NCBI RefSeq assembly: GCF_003052265.1 | Contig: NZ_QANS01000005.1 | Location: 62,001 to 126,000 of the forward strand | Length of the DNA stretch: 64,000 bases | Reading direction: 5' to 3' | Source: Stenotrophobium rhamnosiphilum | GTDB taxonomy: Bacteria > Pseudomonadota > Gammaproteobacteria > Nevskiales > Nevskiaceae | Part shown: positions 18,058 through 28,156 of the stretch, piece after piece | How positions within the stretch are numbered: the stretch's first letter is position 1 | How the letters are laid out: every line of letters begins with the position of its first letter | Notes under the pieces: model-generated | Database searches by the model: none | Told to the model about the DNA's origin: nothing | What the model saw: the letters and a program-made list of their open reading frames with translations, nothing else | Made by a program: the position numbers and the translations under genes

Positions 18058-19425
18058 ATGAGCAAAGGTCCTGAAATTTCATCGGCAGAAGACTTAGGTG
18101 AATCCGCAACGATCAGCGCGGACGCTTACACCTCGGTGGAATACGCTCGCGCTGAACGCGACAAGCTGTGGCGCAAAGTCTGGCAGCAAGTCGGACGTAT
18201 TGAAGAAATTCCAGAAGTCGGCAATTACCTCGCTTACGAAATTCATGATGACTCGATCATCATTGTTCGCACTGCGGTCGACAGCATCAAGGCTTATCAC
18301 AACGTTTGCCCACATCGTGGTCGTCGCCTCGTTGATATTCCTGAAGGCGCAAAGCAAGGCTGCGGTCGCAAGACGGCATTCACCTGTGGCTTTCACGGCT
18401 GGCGCTTTAATCTCGAAGGCGAGAACACGCACATTCCGCACAAGGATGATTGGTGCGGAACGCTGACGCCTGAGAACACGCGCCTTGGCGAAGTGAAGGT
18501 CGACACCTGGGGCGGTTGGGTTTGGATCAATATGGATCCGAAATCCGAATCACTTCAGGAATATCTCGATCCAGCAGCCGGCCTTCTCGACCCATTTGAA
18601 TTGCAGAACATGCGCTATCGCTGGCGCAAGTGGGGCATCTTCGATTGCAACTGGAAAGTTGCGATGGAAGCGTTCAACGAGACCTACCACGTTGCCACCA
18701 CGCATCCTGAGTTCAACAAGTACGGCGAATTCCGTGGCTGGGCACGTGCGCAAGGCAAGCACAGCAACATCGGCTACGAAGCGCCGAAGAGCATGGACCA
18801 GAATCAGGCTGGCAAGCTGCGAGTCGGCACCGGTGCTGATCCACGTCTCTCCACTGCAGAAATGCAGATGTACACCTGGACCAAAGCCAACACCAACACC
18901 ACGCAGACGATGGTAGATGCAGCGCAGCGTTTGAAAGACGAACTGCCTGAAGGCACGCCTGCTGGCGAAGTGCTGATGCACTGGCTGAAGACCGCGCGCG
19001 CTGACGATGCGGCACGCGGCGTGGTCTGGCCCGTGGTTGATCCTGCACATGTCGGCAAGAGCGGCACGGCTTGGCAGATCTTTCCCAATTTCCAAATTGG
19101 TCACGCTGTGAACAACGCACTTTGCTACAGCGCGCGTCCTTATGGCGATGATCCTAACAAGTGCATCTTCGAAGCAGCGGTTTATGAATTGTTCCCGAAG
19201 GGACAAGAACCGAAGACGGAATGGACGTTCTCGCCCGCTACTGAAGAAGCTTGGTGCTACGTGCTGGGTCAGGATTTTTCCAATATGGCCGCCGTGCAGA
19301 AAGGCATGAAGTCGGCTGGATTCAAAGGCACCAAACCAAATCCTTACATGGAACGCAGCACGGTCAATCTGCATTTCAATTTGGCGAAATACATGGGCAC
19401 TGGCGCCCCACGAAAGCTCAAGTGA
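18058..19425 (+). CDS. Rieske non-heme iron oxygenase, alpha subunit (1)
   Basis: A 455-residue oxygenase. A longer frame overlaps the SDR, but the ATG at 18058 follows its stop directly. Rieske [2Fe-2S] ligands are C84, H86 (CPHRGR) and C110, H113 (CGFHGW). The mononuclear iron site is in NETYHVATTH: H211 and H216, with Glu208 at the position where most family members have the Asp that bridges Rieske and iron centres; a bridging Glu is known from carnitine monooxygenase CntA. No beta subunit, reductase or ferredoxin is in the operon, so it is probably a homotrimer fed from elsewhere, perhaps by the ferredoxin at 39939. It is paralogous to the enzyme at 23425. Confidence 0.93.
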   Translation: MSKGPEISSAEDLGESATISADAYTSVEYARAERDKLWRKVWQQVGRIEEIPEVGNYLAYEIHDDSIIIVRTAVDSIKAYHNVCPHRGRRLVDIPEGAKQGCGRKTAFTCGFHGWRFNLEGENTHIPHKDDWCGTLTPENTRLGEVKVDTWGGWVWINMDPKSESLQEYLDPAAGLLDPFELQNMRYRWRKWGIFDCNWKVAMEAFNETYHVATTHPEFNKYGEFRGWARAQGKHSNIGYEAPKSMDQNQAGKLRVGTGADPRLSTAEMQMYTWTKANTNTTQTMVDAAQRLKDELPEGTPAGEVLMHWLKTARADDAARGVVWPVVDPAHVGKSGTAWQIFPNFQIGHAVNNALCYSARPYGDDPNKCIFEAAVYELFPKGQEPKTEWTFSPATEEAWCYVLGQDFSNMAAVQKGMKSAGFKGTKPNPYMERSTVNLHFNLAKYMGTGAPRKLK

Positions 19426-19495
19426 GCTTTACGAAAGCCATCAGCAACATCCAATAAATCATCAGCAACACCAGAAATAAGCTTGGAGCATTCCA

Positions 19496-20311
19496 ATGAC
19501 ACTCAAGAGCACTGAACTAACTCCGCGGATCGCTTCCGCCATTCATGCCGACAAGGCGGATCTTCTCAGCGGCAAGTACGCCACGGAAATCCGTGCGCTG
19601 CTTGAACAGCGCGGCGTGCTGGTATTTCCGCAGGTGAATTTCACGGATGAAGAACAGGTCGCCTTTACCAACACGCTCGGCACCTTTGCGCCTGAGCACG
19701 ACGGCGAGATCATCTACAAGGTCACGCTCGACAACAACGTGAATCCCAAGGCTGATTACCTCAAAGGCTCTTGGTACTGGCACATCGACGGCACGATGAA
19801 CACAGTACCCATCCTCGCGTCGATTCTTTCGGCGAAGGTGCTGTCACCAACCGGTGGCGATACCGATTTCTGCAACACCTATGCCGCTTACGACGATCTG
19901 CCAGACGCAGAGAAAGATGAACTCGAAAAGCTGCGCGTGATGCACTCGGCTTGGAACACGCTGTTCTATTACGACCCAGAACCAGATCCACGTTTGCTCG
20001 CTGGCATGCAGGCGATTGGCGATCAGGAACTGCCTCTGGTGTGGAAGCATCGCTCCGGCCGTAAATCTCTGGTGATTGGCGCAACCGCACGCCAAGTCCT
20101 CAATATGGAAGACAAGAAGAGTGCCCATCTCTTGGTGCGTTTGCGCCACTGGGCAACGCAGGCGCAGTTCTCTTATCGCCACAAGTGGACCGTTGGCGAC
20201 ACCGTGATCTGGGACAACACCGGCACCATGCATCGCGCAACGCCTTATGACCCGAACGCTGGCCGCAGATTGCATCGCACGAAGTTGCAGGGCGAAGAAG
20301 CTTTTTCGTAA
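19496..20311 (+). CDS. TauD/TfdA-family Fe(II)/2-oxoglutarate dioxygenase
   Basis: A 271-residue enzyme expected to hydroxylate its substrate with 2-oxoglutarate and O2. The facial triad is H96-x-D98 in WHIDGT and H246 in GTMHRA; the 2-oxoglutarate salt-bridge Arg is probably R261 in RRLHRTKL. Length matches the family. It lies between the first Rieske enzyme and an MFS transporter. Together with a ThDP lyase-like enzyme and an aldehyde dehydrogenase downstream, a 2-hydroxylation and cleavage (alpha-oxidation-like) route is possible, but this is inference. Confidence 0.92.
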   Translation: MTLKSTELTPRIASAIHADKADLLSGKYATEIRALLEQRGVLVFPQVNFTDEEQVAFTNTLGTFAPEHDGEIIYKVTLDNNVNPKADYLKGSWYWHIDGTMNTVPILASILSAKVLSPTGGDTDFCNTYAAYDDLPDAEKDELEKLRVMHSAWNTLFYYDPEPDPRLLAGMQAIGDQELPLVWKHRSGRKSLVIGATARQVLNMEDKKSAHLLVRLRHWATQAQFSYRHKWTVGDTVIWDNTGTMHRATPYDPNAGRRLHRTKLQGEEAFS

Positions 20312-20319
20312 AGCAATTT

Positions 20320-21558
20320 ATGTCGACACAACAAAACGCGGCCGCGGAGTGGCGTGGCTACTGGTATCTGCCCTTCGTGGCAGCGCTGGGCTATGCCACG
20401 TCGGTTATTCACGTCTATACGATTGGTCCATTCATTGGGCCGCTGCAGACGGAGTTCGGCTGGTCGCGTGCTGAGATCTCAATCGGCCTGACCGTTTCCA
20501 GCATCATCAGCGCGCTGTTCTGCATCCCCATCGGCATGTTGGTGGACAAAATCGGGCCGCGCCGCATTGGCTTGATCGGCGTTGTGTTGATGACGGCAGC
20601 ATTCGCTTTACTGAGCTCGGCAAGCGGCTCGATTAGCAATTGGGTGTTGCTGTGGACGTGCATTGCATTCGCAACACTCGGCGTGCAGGCAACCGTGTGG
20701 ACGAGTGCAGTTAATAGCCGCTTTGAAAAATCACGCGGGCTCGCACTCGCCGTTACGCTTTCTGGCGCATCACTCAGTGCTGCGATTTTTCCACTGCTCG
20801 CAACTTGGCTGATTGGTGCATACGGCTGGCGCATGGGCTTTGTCGGTCTTGGCGCTGCTTGGGCCGCTATCGTATTTCCGTTTCTGCTGTTGTTCTTCCG
20901 CGGTGCACGCGATCAAAGTTCCAAGGCCGTTCCAGTACCCGCCAAAGTACTCACGGGTCTTACGCTCAGCGAAGGCTTTCGTACGTTCGCGCTTTATAAG
21001 TTATTGCTTGCAGCTGGCCTTTTCTCATTCACAGCGATTGGTGCGCTCGTACACTTTGTGCCGATCCTCACCGGTGCTGGCACCACGCGATTGGAAGCAG
21101 CCAGCATCGCCGGACTCATCGGCATCTTCTCGCTGGTTGGACGCCTCGGCACTGGCTTTTTATTGGATCGCTTTTCAGCGCAGAAAATCGGCGCTCTCGC
21201 ATTCATGCTGCCTGTCATCGGCATATCGCTGCTGTTGCTTGATGCCAGCAATCATCTTTATCAGTCCATCGCGGCAGCAACGCTCGGACTCACCGTTGGC
21301 GCAGAGGTGGATGTCATCGCCTTTCTCGCCGCAAAACATTTCGGCTTGAAGAACTTCGGTTCGTTGTACGGCGCAATGGTTATGGCGCTTTCACTCGGCA
21401 CCTCGTTCGGTCCACTGACTGCAGGCGCGGTGTTTGATCATTACGGCAGCTATGCGCCGTTCCTCATGCTCAACGTAGTACTGATGACGCTCAGCGCAAT
21501 CACGCTACTCAGTCTCGGCTCGCCTCCTGCGCAAGCTGCCGCTGAAGTAGTCAGCTAG
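20320..21558 (+). CDS. MFS transporter, monocarboxylate/OFA-like
   Basis: A 412-residue permease with twelve predicted helices. [16 protein letters not shown] after helix 2 (about residues 81-96) is the classic MFS signature loop; [19 protein letters not shown] (about 271-289) is its half-repeat. Helix layout and length resemble the oxalate/monocarboxylate-porter type of MFS proteins. Its place inside the catabolic operon, eight bases after the dioxygenase gene, suggests uptake of the pathway substrate, probably an organic acid. Confidence 0.9.
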   Translation: MSTQQNAAAEWRGYWYLPFVAALGYATSVIHVYTIGPFIGPLQTEFGWSRAEISIGLTVSSIISALFCIPIGMLVDKIGPRRIGLIGVVLMTAAFALLSSASGSISNWVLLWTCIAFATLGVQATVWTSAVNSRFEKSRGLALAVTLSGASLSAAIFPLLATWLIGAYGWRMGFVGLGAAWAAIVFPFLLLFFRGARDQSSKAVPVPAKVLTGLTLSEGFRTFALYKLLLAAGLFSFTAIGALVHFVPILTGAGTTRLEAASIAGLIGIFSLVGRLGTGFLLDRFSAQKIGALAFMLPVIGISLLLLDASNHLYQSIAAATLGLTVGAEVDVIAFLAAKHFGLKNFGSLYGAMVMALSLGTSFGPLTAGAVFDHYGSYAPFLMLNVVLMTLSAITLLSLGSPPAQAAAEVVS

Positions 21559-21571
21559 CCATCAAAAATTC

Positions 21572-23413
21572 ATGGATAACAAAACAATGAAGTGTGAGCC
21601 AACCCATACACCTGCTGAGATCGATATTCCCAAGCTACGGGAAAAATATCGACTGGAACGTGAAAAGCGTTTCCGTGCAGAAGGTAACCAGCAGTATGTA
21701 CGTCCGAAAAAAGCTGGTGCCGGCAAAGCCGAGCCGTTTTCTGATCCTTATAAACCGGTTGTTCCACGCGCTTCGTTGAAGGAAGACATTGATGTTGCGG
21801 TGCTCGGTGGCGGCTTCACCGGCATCCTCGCTTCAGTGCAATTGCGCAAAGCTGGCGTCAGCAGTTTCCGCAATATCGAGCAGGCCGGTGATTTTGGTGG
21901 CGTCTGGTATTGGAATCGCTATCCCGGTATCCAGTGCGACAACGAATCGTATTGCTACATGCCACTGCTGGAAGAAACCGGCTTTATTCCTACGAAGCGC
22001 TTTGCCGACGGTGTCGAGATCCAAGGACATTGTGTTCGCATCGCCAAGCAGTTTGGTCTCTATGACAATGCGCTGTTCCACACGCAAGTCACTGCACTGC
22101 GCTGGGATGAGTCCATTCAGCGCTGGCGCGTCAGCACCGATCGCGGCGATGAAATTCGTGCACGCTTTGTGATCATGGCTGGTGGCCCGCTCAATCGGCC
22201 CAAGCTGCCGGGCATTCCCGGTCTGCAAGATTTCAAAGGCAAGGTTTTTCATTCCGCGCGTTGGGACTACGGTTACACCGGCGGTAGCTGGGAAAATCCG
22301 ACGCTCGACAAACTCAAAGACAAACGCGTAGCCGTAGTTGGCACGGGTGCCACTGCCATCCAGATCGTTCCCTTCCTAGGCAAATACGCCAAGGAAGTTT
22401 TTGTTCTACAACGCACGCCACCGAGTGTTGATGCGCGGCCAAATCCACCGACAGATCAAGCTTGGGCCAAAACGCTACAGCCTGGCTGGCAGAAACAACG
22501 TCAGGAAAATTTCCATCGCGGCGCGATGGAAGGATTTCATCCTGGTGAACAAGATCTGATCTGCGATTTCTGGACCGAGATCAATCGCAACGTCGCCGCA
22601 AAACTCGCGGAACAAGGTTGGCCCGCGATCACGCCAGAAACTTTCATGGCGATGCGCGAAGACGAGGATTACCACGTGATGGAGCGTTTCCGTCGCCGCA
22701 TCGACGAGATCGTTGACGACAAGGCAACGGCGGAAGCACTCAAACCTTGGTTCCGTTTCCATTGCAAGCGTCCGCTCTCCAGCGACACTTACTATCCGAC
22801 CTTCAATCAGCCGAATGTGCATCTGATCGACGTCTCAGACACCAAGGGTGTTGAACGTCTGACTGAGAATGGATTCGTGCACGATGGCAAGGAATATCCA
22901 ATTGATCTGTTGATCTGCGCCAGCGGTTTCGAAGTCACCAGCGATCTGGATCAGCGCTGGGGCATTGACGAGATCAGCGGCCGCAATGGAACGTCGCTTT
23001 ATGATTACTGGAACGACGGTTACAAGACCCTGCATGGCGTGGTCTCGCGCGGGTTCCCTAATCAGTTCTTCACTGGCTACATCCAAGGCGGCCTCTACGC
23101 CACGACGGTGGAACAGTTCAATCGCCAAGGCCATCACATTGCCTGGATCATTGCTGAGTCACTAAAACGCGGCATCAGCGCTGTTGAACCCACGCAGGAA
23201 GCGCAAGATGAGTGGGTAGCGACGATGGCGCCTTCAACGGGTTTCTCGCAGTACATGCAAAGCGAATGCCCGCCAAGCTATCTCAACAATGAGTCCGGCA
23301 AATTCCGCTACTACCTCGGTGAGTTCTATCTCGCCGGCTTCACCGCATTTGAACAGCTGTTGCAGGACTGGCGCAGCAAAGGCGACATGGCGGGACTTGA
23401 CGTCAAGTCATGA
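21572..23413 (+). CDS. Flavin-containing Baeyer-Villiger-type monooxygenase
   Basis: A 613-residue FAD/NADPH monooxygenase. FAD Rossmann motif GGGFTG at about 79-84; the Baeyer-Villiger fingerprint [12 protein letters not shown] at about 221-232 (F-x-G-x3-H-x3-W); NADPH motif GTGATAIQ at about 256-263. An N-terminal extension of about 70 residues precedes the FAD fold, as in the longer steroid and cycloalkanone monooxygenases. It would insert oxygen next to a ketone made by the SDRs, giving a lactone or ester. Its stop overlaps a possible start of the next Rieske gene. Confidence 0.92.
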   Translation: MDNKTMKCEPTHTPAEIDIPKLREKYRLEREKRFRAEGNQQYVRPKKAGAGKAEPFSDPYKPVVPRASLKEDIDVAVLGGGFTGILASVQLRKAGVSSFRNIEQAGDFGGVWYWNRYPGIQCDNESYCYMPLLEETGFIPTKRFADGVEIQGHCVRIAKQFGLYDNALFHTQVTALRWDESIQRWRVSTDRGDEIRARFVIMAGGPLNRPKLPGIPGLQDFKGKVFHSARWDYGYTGGSWENPTLDKLKDKRVAVVGTGATAIQIVPFLGKYAKEVFVLQRTPPSVDARPNPPTDQAWAKTLQPGWQKQRQENFHRGAMEGFHPGEQDLICDFWTEINRNVAAKLAEQGWPAITPETFMAMREDEDYHVMERFRRRIDEIVDDKATAEALKPWFRFHCKRPLSSDTYYPTFNQPNVHLIDVSDTKGVERLTENGFVHDGKEYPIDLLICASGFEVTSDLDQRWGIDEISGRNGTSLYDYWNDGYKTLHGVVSRGFPNQFFTGYIQGGLYATTVEQFNRQGHHIAWIIAESLKRGISAVEPTQEAQDEWVATMAPSTGFSQYMQSECPPSYLNNESGKFRYYLGEFYLAGFTAFEQLLQDWRSKGDMAGLDVKS

Positions 23414-23424
23414 CAGGAGAAGGT

Positions 23425-24798
23425 ATGAACAAGCCAACGAATCTTGGGATTGAAGATCTAACCGAACCACTAACCTATTCGGCCGAATCGTTTTTGTCTC
23501 GCGATTACGCCAAAGAGGAAGGCAACAAGCTGTGGGCGAAAGTCTGGCAGCACGCCGGTCGCGTTGAAGAAATTCCGGAGGTCGGCAATTTCATCACCTA
23601 CAACGTAGGCGACGACTCCATTTTGATCGTTCGCACTGCAGCGGACACGATCAAGGCTTATCACAACGTCTGCTCACACCGCGGTCGTCAGTTGGTGGAT
23701 ACACCACCCGAAGCACACAGCGCCTGCGGCAAGCGCACGCAGTTTGTCTGCGGCTTTCATGCTTGGCGTTACGACCTTGATGGCAACTGCACGCACAAGC
23801 TCGACGAGGGCGACTGGAAAGGCACGTTGACCGATGTGCGTACACATCTCGGTGAAGTGAAAGTCGACACCTGGGGCGGTTGGCTGTTCATCAACATGGA
23901 CGCTAACGCTGCCCCTCTTCACGAATATCTCGATCCCGTCACCAAGACGCTTGGGCCGTTTTCGATGGAGAAGATGCGCTACAAGTGGCGTCAGTGGGTG
24001 ATCTTCGATTGCAACTGGAAGACCGCGATTGAAGCGTTCATGGAGCCGTATCACGTTGAAGGCACGCACACGCAGTTGCTGAAGTACGGTCAGTACTACG
24101 CTTACAGCAAGGCACACAAGCTGCACGGCGTCAGCGGATTTGATGAACGCGATCCGACGATGAAGATGAAGCAGAGCAGCACCATCACTCGCGCTGGCAA
24201 GGGTGCAGACGCACGCGTCTCGACCTACGAACTGCAGAACGAGATTTACACCACGGTTAACAACGCCAGCACCACTGAGACCTTGGTGAATGCAGCGAAG
24301 CGCCTCGTTGATGAATTGCCAGAAGGCACACCACCGGGCGATGTGATCAAACACTGGCTCGCATCTGCACGCGCCGACGATGCCAAGCGTGGCATTGAGT
24401 GGCCGACGATTACTCCAGAGCAGATGGGCGAAGCAGGTTTGGCATGGAGCGTTTTTCCAAACATGTCGATCCTGCAAGGCATCACGTTTGCACTTTGCTA
24501 TCGCGCTCGTCCCTACGGCGATGATCCGAACAAGTGCATCTTTGAGTCTTATGCGATTGAGCGTTTCCCAGAAGGTCAGGAGCCAAAGACCGAATGGGTG
24601 TACGCCGAAGCCACCGCTGAGAAGTGGGGCAAGGTTCTATCGCAAGATTTTTCCAACATGGCTGCAGTGCAACGCGGCATGAAGTCACGTGGCTTCCGCG
24701 GCACGCTGCCTAATCCGCATCAAGAACGCAAAGTCACCAACTTCCATCGCGTGCTGGCTGATTACATGCAGGCAGACGCGCCGAAGTTGATCAAGTAG
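23425..24798 (+). CDS. Rieske non-heme iron oxygenase, alpha subunit (2)
   Basis: A 457-residue paralogue of the enzyme at 18058. The start at 23425 has an upstream AGGAGAAGG; an ATG five codons earlier overlaps the previous stop. Rieske ligands are C83, H85 (CSHRGR) and C109, H112 (CGFHAW). The mononuclear site is MEPYHVEGTH with E207, H210 and H215, again Glu at the bridging position. Both paralogues share RPYGDDPNKCIFE and the EGQEPKTEW or KGQEPKTEW block toward the C-terminus. Two Rieske oxygenases in one operon could act on successive intermediates or form a hetero-oligomer. Confidence 0.93.
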   Translation: MNKPTNLGIEDLTEPLTYSAESFLSRDYAKEEGNKLWAKVWQHAGRVEEIPEVGNFITYNVGDDSILIVRTAADTIKAYHNVCSHRGRQLVDTPPEAHSACGKRTQFVCGFHAWRYDLDGNCTHKLDEGDWKGTLTDVRTHLGEVKVDTWGGWLFINMDANAAPLHEYLDPVTKTLGPFSMEKMRYKWRQWVIFDCNWKTAIEAFMEPYHVEGTHTQLLKYGQYYAYSKAHKLHGVSGFDERDPTMKMKQSSTITRAGKGADARVSTYELQNEIYTTVNNASTTETLVNAAKRLVDELPEGTPPGDVIKHWLASARADDAKRGIEWPTITPEQMGEAGLAWSVFPNMSILQGITFALCYRARPYGDDPNKCIFESYAIERFPEGQEPKTEWVYAEATAEKWGKVLSQDFSNMAAVQRGMKSRGFRGTLPNPHQERKVTNFHRVLADYMQADAPKLIK

Positions 24799-24853
24799 AC
24801 AGCGCTCGCTGATCCAAACCAATACATCACGAATACCAACAGAGAATAGAAAC

Positions 24854-26581
24854 ATGGCCGTCAAAGTTTACGAACGCATCCTTGAGCTTCTCGAAGCCGA
24901 AGGTATCAACACCGTTTTCGGCATTCCGGATCCTAACTTCGTTCACCTGTTTGTCGCTGCTGAAAAGCGCGGCTGGAATGTCGTCACTCCACACCACGAA
25001 CTCTCTGCCGGCTTCATGGCCGAAGGCTACGCACGCATGACCGGCAAGCCGGCGCTGTGTATCGCCACGCTGGGCCCGGGCGTTGCCCTCGCCTCTGGTT
25101 CGATGATGACGTCGCTGGTTGAAAACACGCCGGTCATTTATCTCGGCGGTCAGCGCGCTCGCATCACGGAGCAGCGCGTACGTCGCGGTCGCATCCAGTT
25201 TATCCAGCAGGAAGCACTGTTCGAGAACTCGGTGAAGTGGAGCGCGAGCATTGAGTACGCCGAGCAGACCGACGAAATCATTCGCCACGCGCTGCGCGTC
25301 TGTCAGTCCGGCACGCCGGGCCCGGTCTACATCGAATATCCATCGCACATCATTCAGCAGGACCTGGACGTGCCTCCGGCGTTGCCGCCATCGTCTTACC
25401 GTTTGGTTGAGCCGGGTGCAGACGGCAACATGGTTGCCAAGGCTGTCGAGCTGATCAAGAACGCCGAGTGCCCAGTGCTGTTGGTGGGTCACGCGGTGCA
25501 GTGCACGCGCGCTGGTCAGAAAGTGAAAGAACTGGCGCAGCTGATGGGCTGCCCTATTCTGCAAACCTCGGGTGGTACCGCATTCATCGAAGGCGTTGAA
25601 GATCGCACCTTCCCTTATCTGTTCTCCCAAGTGGGTGACGAAATCGTCGCCAAGTCCGACGTCGTTGTCGCCATCGGCACCGAAATCGGCGAGCCAATTC
25701 ACTACGGTCGTAACTTCTTGTGGGCCGAGGGCAAGACGGATCGCAAATGGATTTACGTTGAATTGGATCCGGAAGCGATTGGCCAGAATCGTCCGATCGA
25801 CGTGCCACTGGTTGGAGACCTGCGCACCGTCGTACCGCAGCTCTCTGCTGGACTGAAAGGCAGCCCACGCAAGGAACATCCGGATCTGCAACGTTGGATC
25901 AAAGAAGATAAAGATCGCCTACTGGCGCTGACCAAACAGGATTTCAAAACCGACAGCGGCCGCGTTCACACGGGCCAGTGGGTTGTTGAAGCGACCAAGG
26001 CGATGCCGAAGAACGCGATCCACGCGCGCGACGGCGGTTGCACCGTGGTCTTCACGTGGACTTATCTGCAAGCCAAGCCGCATGACGTGGTTTGGAATCA
26101 GAACTTCGGTTGCTTGGGCACCGGTCTTGGCTACGCAATCGGTGCCTCGATTGCTGACGGTCGCAAGCGTCCAGTTTTGTTGACCACTAGCGACTCGTCA
26201 TTCCTGTATCACATCGGTGATCTCGAAGTGGTTTCGCGTCTCAAGATTCCGATGGTTGTCGTTGTTGCTGTCGACAACGCATGGGGCTTGGAAGTTGGCG
26301 TGTACAAGCGCACCTTCGGTCATGGCAACACCACCGAACCGGGCGTGCATTGGAGCAAAGACGTTCGCTTCGACCAAATCGCCAAGGGCCTCGGCTGCGA
26401 AGGCGTTTATGTCGAGAAAGGTGAAGACCTCGGTGCAGCAGTGACGGCTGCATTTGCAAGCGGCAAGCCAACTGTCATCCACGTACCAATCGACCCCGTC
26501 ATCAACCACGGTGGCAACCAGAATCTGGATACGCCGAACTACGCGCGTTTCCGCACTTGGTACGCCGAAGGTCAGTCGTAA
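24854..26581 (+). CDS. ThDP-dependent enzyme, acetolactate synthase / 2-hydroxyacyl-CoA lyase superfamily
   Basis: A 575-residue three-domain ThDP enzyme. Catalytic Glu49 lies in PHHELSAGFMAEGYARMTG, followed by GPG and ENTPVIYLGG typical of the PYR domain; the central domain contains EIGEPIHYG. The ThDP/Mg motif is unusual: the GDG is replaced by S446-D447-S448, with D474-N475 at the downstream NN position (28 residues later), so the Mg-binding Asp and Asn are retained. The enzyme cleaves or forms a C-C bond next to a keto or hydroxyacyl group. It is followed by an aldehyde dehydrogenase, fitting a lyase or decarboxylase that releases an aldehyde. Exact reaction is unknown. Confidence 0.88.
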   Translation: MAVKVYERILELLEAEGINTVFGIPDPNFVHLFVAAEKRGWNVVTPHHELSAGFMAEGYARMTGKPALCIATLGPGVALASGSMMTSLVENTPVIYLGGQRARITEQRVRRGRIQFIQQEALFENSVKWSASIEYAEQTDEIIRHALRVCQSGTPGPVYIEYPSHIIQQDLDVPPALPPSSYRLVEPGADGNMVAKAVELIKNAECPVLLVGHAVQCTRAGQKVKELAQLMGCPILQTSGGTAFIEGVEDRTFPYLFSQVGDEIVAKSDVVVAIGTEIGEPIHYGRNFLWAEGKTDRKWIYVELDPEAIGQNRPIDVPLVGDLRTVVPQLSAGLKGSPRKEHPDLQRWIKEDKDRLLALTKQDFKTDSGRVHTGQWVVEATKAMPKNAIHARDGGCTVVFTWTYLQAKPHDVVWNQNFGCLGTGLGYAIGASIADGRKRPVLLTTSDSSFLYHIGDLEVVSRLKIPMVVVVAVDNAWGLEVGVYKRTFGHGNTTEPGVHWSKDVRFDQIAKGLGCEGVYVEKGEDLGAAVTAAFASGKPTVIHVPIDPVINHGGNQNLDTPNYARFRTWYAEGQS

Positions 26582-26588
26582 AGAAAGT

Positions 26589-26689
26589 CTCCCTCTCCCC
26601 GCGTGCGGGGAGAGGGTCAGGGGTGAGGGGCTCTCGCCAATTAGAGAGAACCCCTCACCCTAGCCCTCTCCCCACAAGTAGGGAGAGGG
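26589..26689. repeat. Triple-hairpin GC-rich intergenic repeat
   Basis: Three palindromic segments lie between the ThDP and aldehyde dehydrogenase genes: CCCTCTCCCC/GGGGAGAGGG (26591-26616), a stem built from GGGGTGAGGGG and CCCCTCACCC (26620-26660), and CCCTCTCCCC/GGGAGAGGG (26664-26689). The CCCTCTCCCC family is a widespread proteobacterial intergenic repeat. It may tune expression of the distal operon genes. Confidence 0.8.
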
Positions 26690-26713
26690 AAACAAGAAAA
26701 CACGGAGAAGGTT

Positions 26714-28147
26714 ATGCGCGAGTATCTGAAACTCTACATCGACGGCCAGTGGGTTAGCCCTAGCGAAACAAAAACTGCGGACATCATCAACCCAGCGACT
26801 GAAGAGGTCTCAGGTCGCATCGCGCTTGGAAATGCAGCAGATGTCGATAAGGCAGTGAAAGCTGCAAGTCGAGCCTTCGACAGCTGGTCACAGACGAGCC
26901 GCAAGCAACGCATCGAACTGCTCGAATCGATTCAGGCTGAATACACCAAGCGCAAAGCTGATATCGGCGCTGCGATCACTGAAGAGATGGGCGCCCCAAC
27001 AGGATTGGCGCAAGGCTTCCACGTTGATCTTGGCGCAGGCCATCTCGCGACTGCGATTGAGACTCTGAAAGAGTTCAAGTTTGAAGAACAACGCGGCGTA
27101 ACTCTGATTAGCAAAGATCCCATCGGCGTCTGCGCACTCATCACACCTTGGAACTGGCCGATGAATCAGGTCACCGTCAAAGTGTTCCCTGCCCTCGCGA
27201 CAGGCAACACGATGGTGCTCAAACCACCTCAGCTTGCGTCTTACTCAGCGCAGATCTTTGCTGAAGTGATGCATGCCGCGGGCGTGCCGAAGGGCGTGTT
27301 CAACATGATTCATGGCAGCGGCTCTGTGGTTGGCTCAGCGCTGTCAGCTCATCCACAAGTGGATCTGGTTTCCATCACTGGTTCTGAAACCGTCGGTATC
27401 GAAATCGCAAAGAGCGCAGCGAATACCGTCAAGCGTGTTTGTCAGGAACTCGGCGGCAAGAGCGCCTTCATTGTTCTTGATGACGCCAAGCTCCCCGAAA
27501 ATGTTGCGGGTGCCACCAGCGGCTTGATGGTGAACTCAGGACAAACCTGCAGCGCAGGCTCACGTCTACTCGTACCGAAAGCACGCATGGCTGAAGCGAT
27601 TGAAGCCGCGCGCGCAGCCGCTGCCGCAGTCACTGTTGGCGATCCCAATACTGCAGTCGCAATGGGCCCGGTCGTATCAAAGGGTCAGTTCAACGAGATT
27701 CAGAAGTACATTCAGATCGGTATCGACGAAGGCGCGCAACTGATCGCGGGCGGTATTGGTCGCCCAGAGGGTTTGAGCAAAGGTTGGTTCGTTAAACCGA
27801 CTGTGTTCGCCAACGTGCGTAACGATATGCGCGTTGCTCGCGAAGAAATCTTTGGGCCAGTGCTGGTCATCATCGGCTACGACAATATCGATGACGCCAT
27901 CGCCATCGCCAACGATTCAGACTTTGGCCTGGCTGGTTACGTTAACGGCGCCGACGCCAAGCAATGCAATGCAGTCGCTAAGCGCATGCGCACCGGCTGG
28001 GTCTCCATCAACGGCGGCTTCGATTTCAACGCGCCCTTCGGCGGAATCAAGAAGAGCGGCAATGGTCGCGAATGGGGCGAGTTTGGTTTCCATGAATATG
28101 TAGAAATCAAATCACTGCTCGGTTACGCACCAGCACCAGCGCAGTAA
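26714..28147 (+). CDS. NAD(P)-dependent aldehyde dehydrogenase
   Basis: A 477-residue ALDH of normal length. TPWNWPM carries the oxyanion Asn, ELGGKS the general-base Glu, and GQTCSAGSRLLV the catalytic Cys; the C-terminal PFGGIKKSGNGREWGEFG block is standard. It lies after the ThDP enzyme, from which it is separated by a repeat, and ten bases before the next SDR. It would oxidise an aldehyde released by the ThDP enzyme or by oxygenase chemistry to an acid. Confidence 0.95.
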   Translation: MREYLKLYIDGQWVSPSETKTADIINPATEEVSGRIALGNAADVDKAVKAASRAFDSWSQTSRKQRIELLESIQAEYTKRKADIGAAITEEMGAPTGLAQGFHVDLGAGHLATAIETLKEFKFEEQRGVTLISKDPIGVCALITPWNWPMNQVTVKVFPALATGNTMVLKPPQLASYSAQIFAEVMHAAGVPKGVFNMIHGSGSVVGSALSAHPQVDLVSITGSETVGIEIAKSAANTVKRVCQELGGKSAFIVLDDAKLPENVAGATSGLMVNSGQTCSAGSRLLVPKARMAEAIEAARAAAAAVTVGDPNTAVAMGPVVSKGQFNEIQKYIQIGIDEGAQLIAGGIGRPEGLSKGWFVKPTVFANVRNDMRVAREEIFGPVLVIIGYDNIDDAIAIANDSDFGLAGYVNGADAKQCNAVAKRMRTGWVSINGGFDFNAPFGGIKKSGNGREWGEFGFHEYVEIKSLLGYAPAPAQ

Positions 28148-28156
28148 GGAACAATC

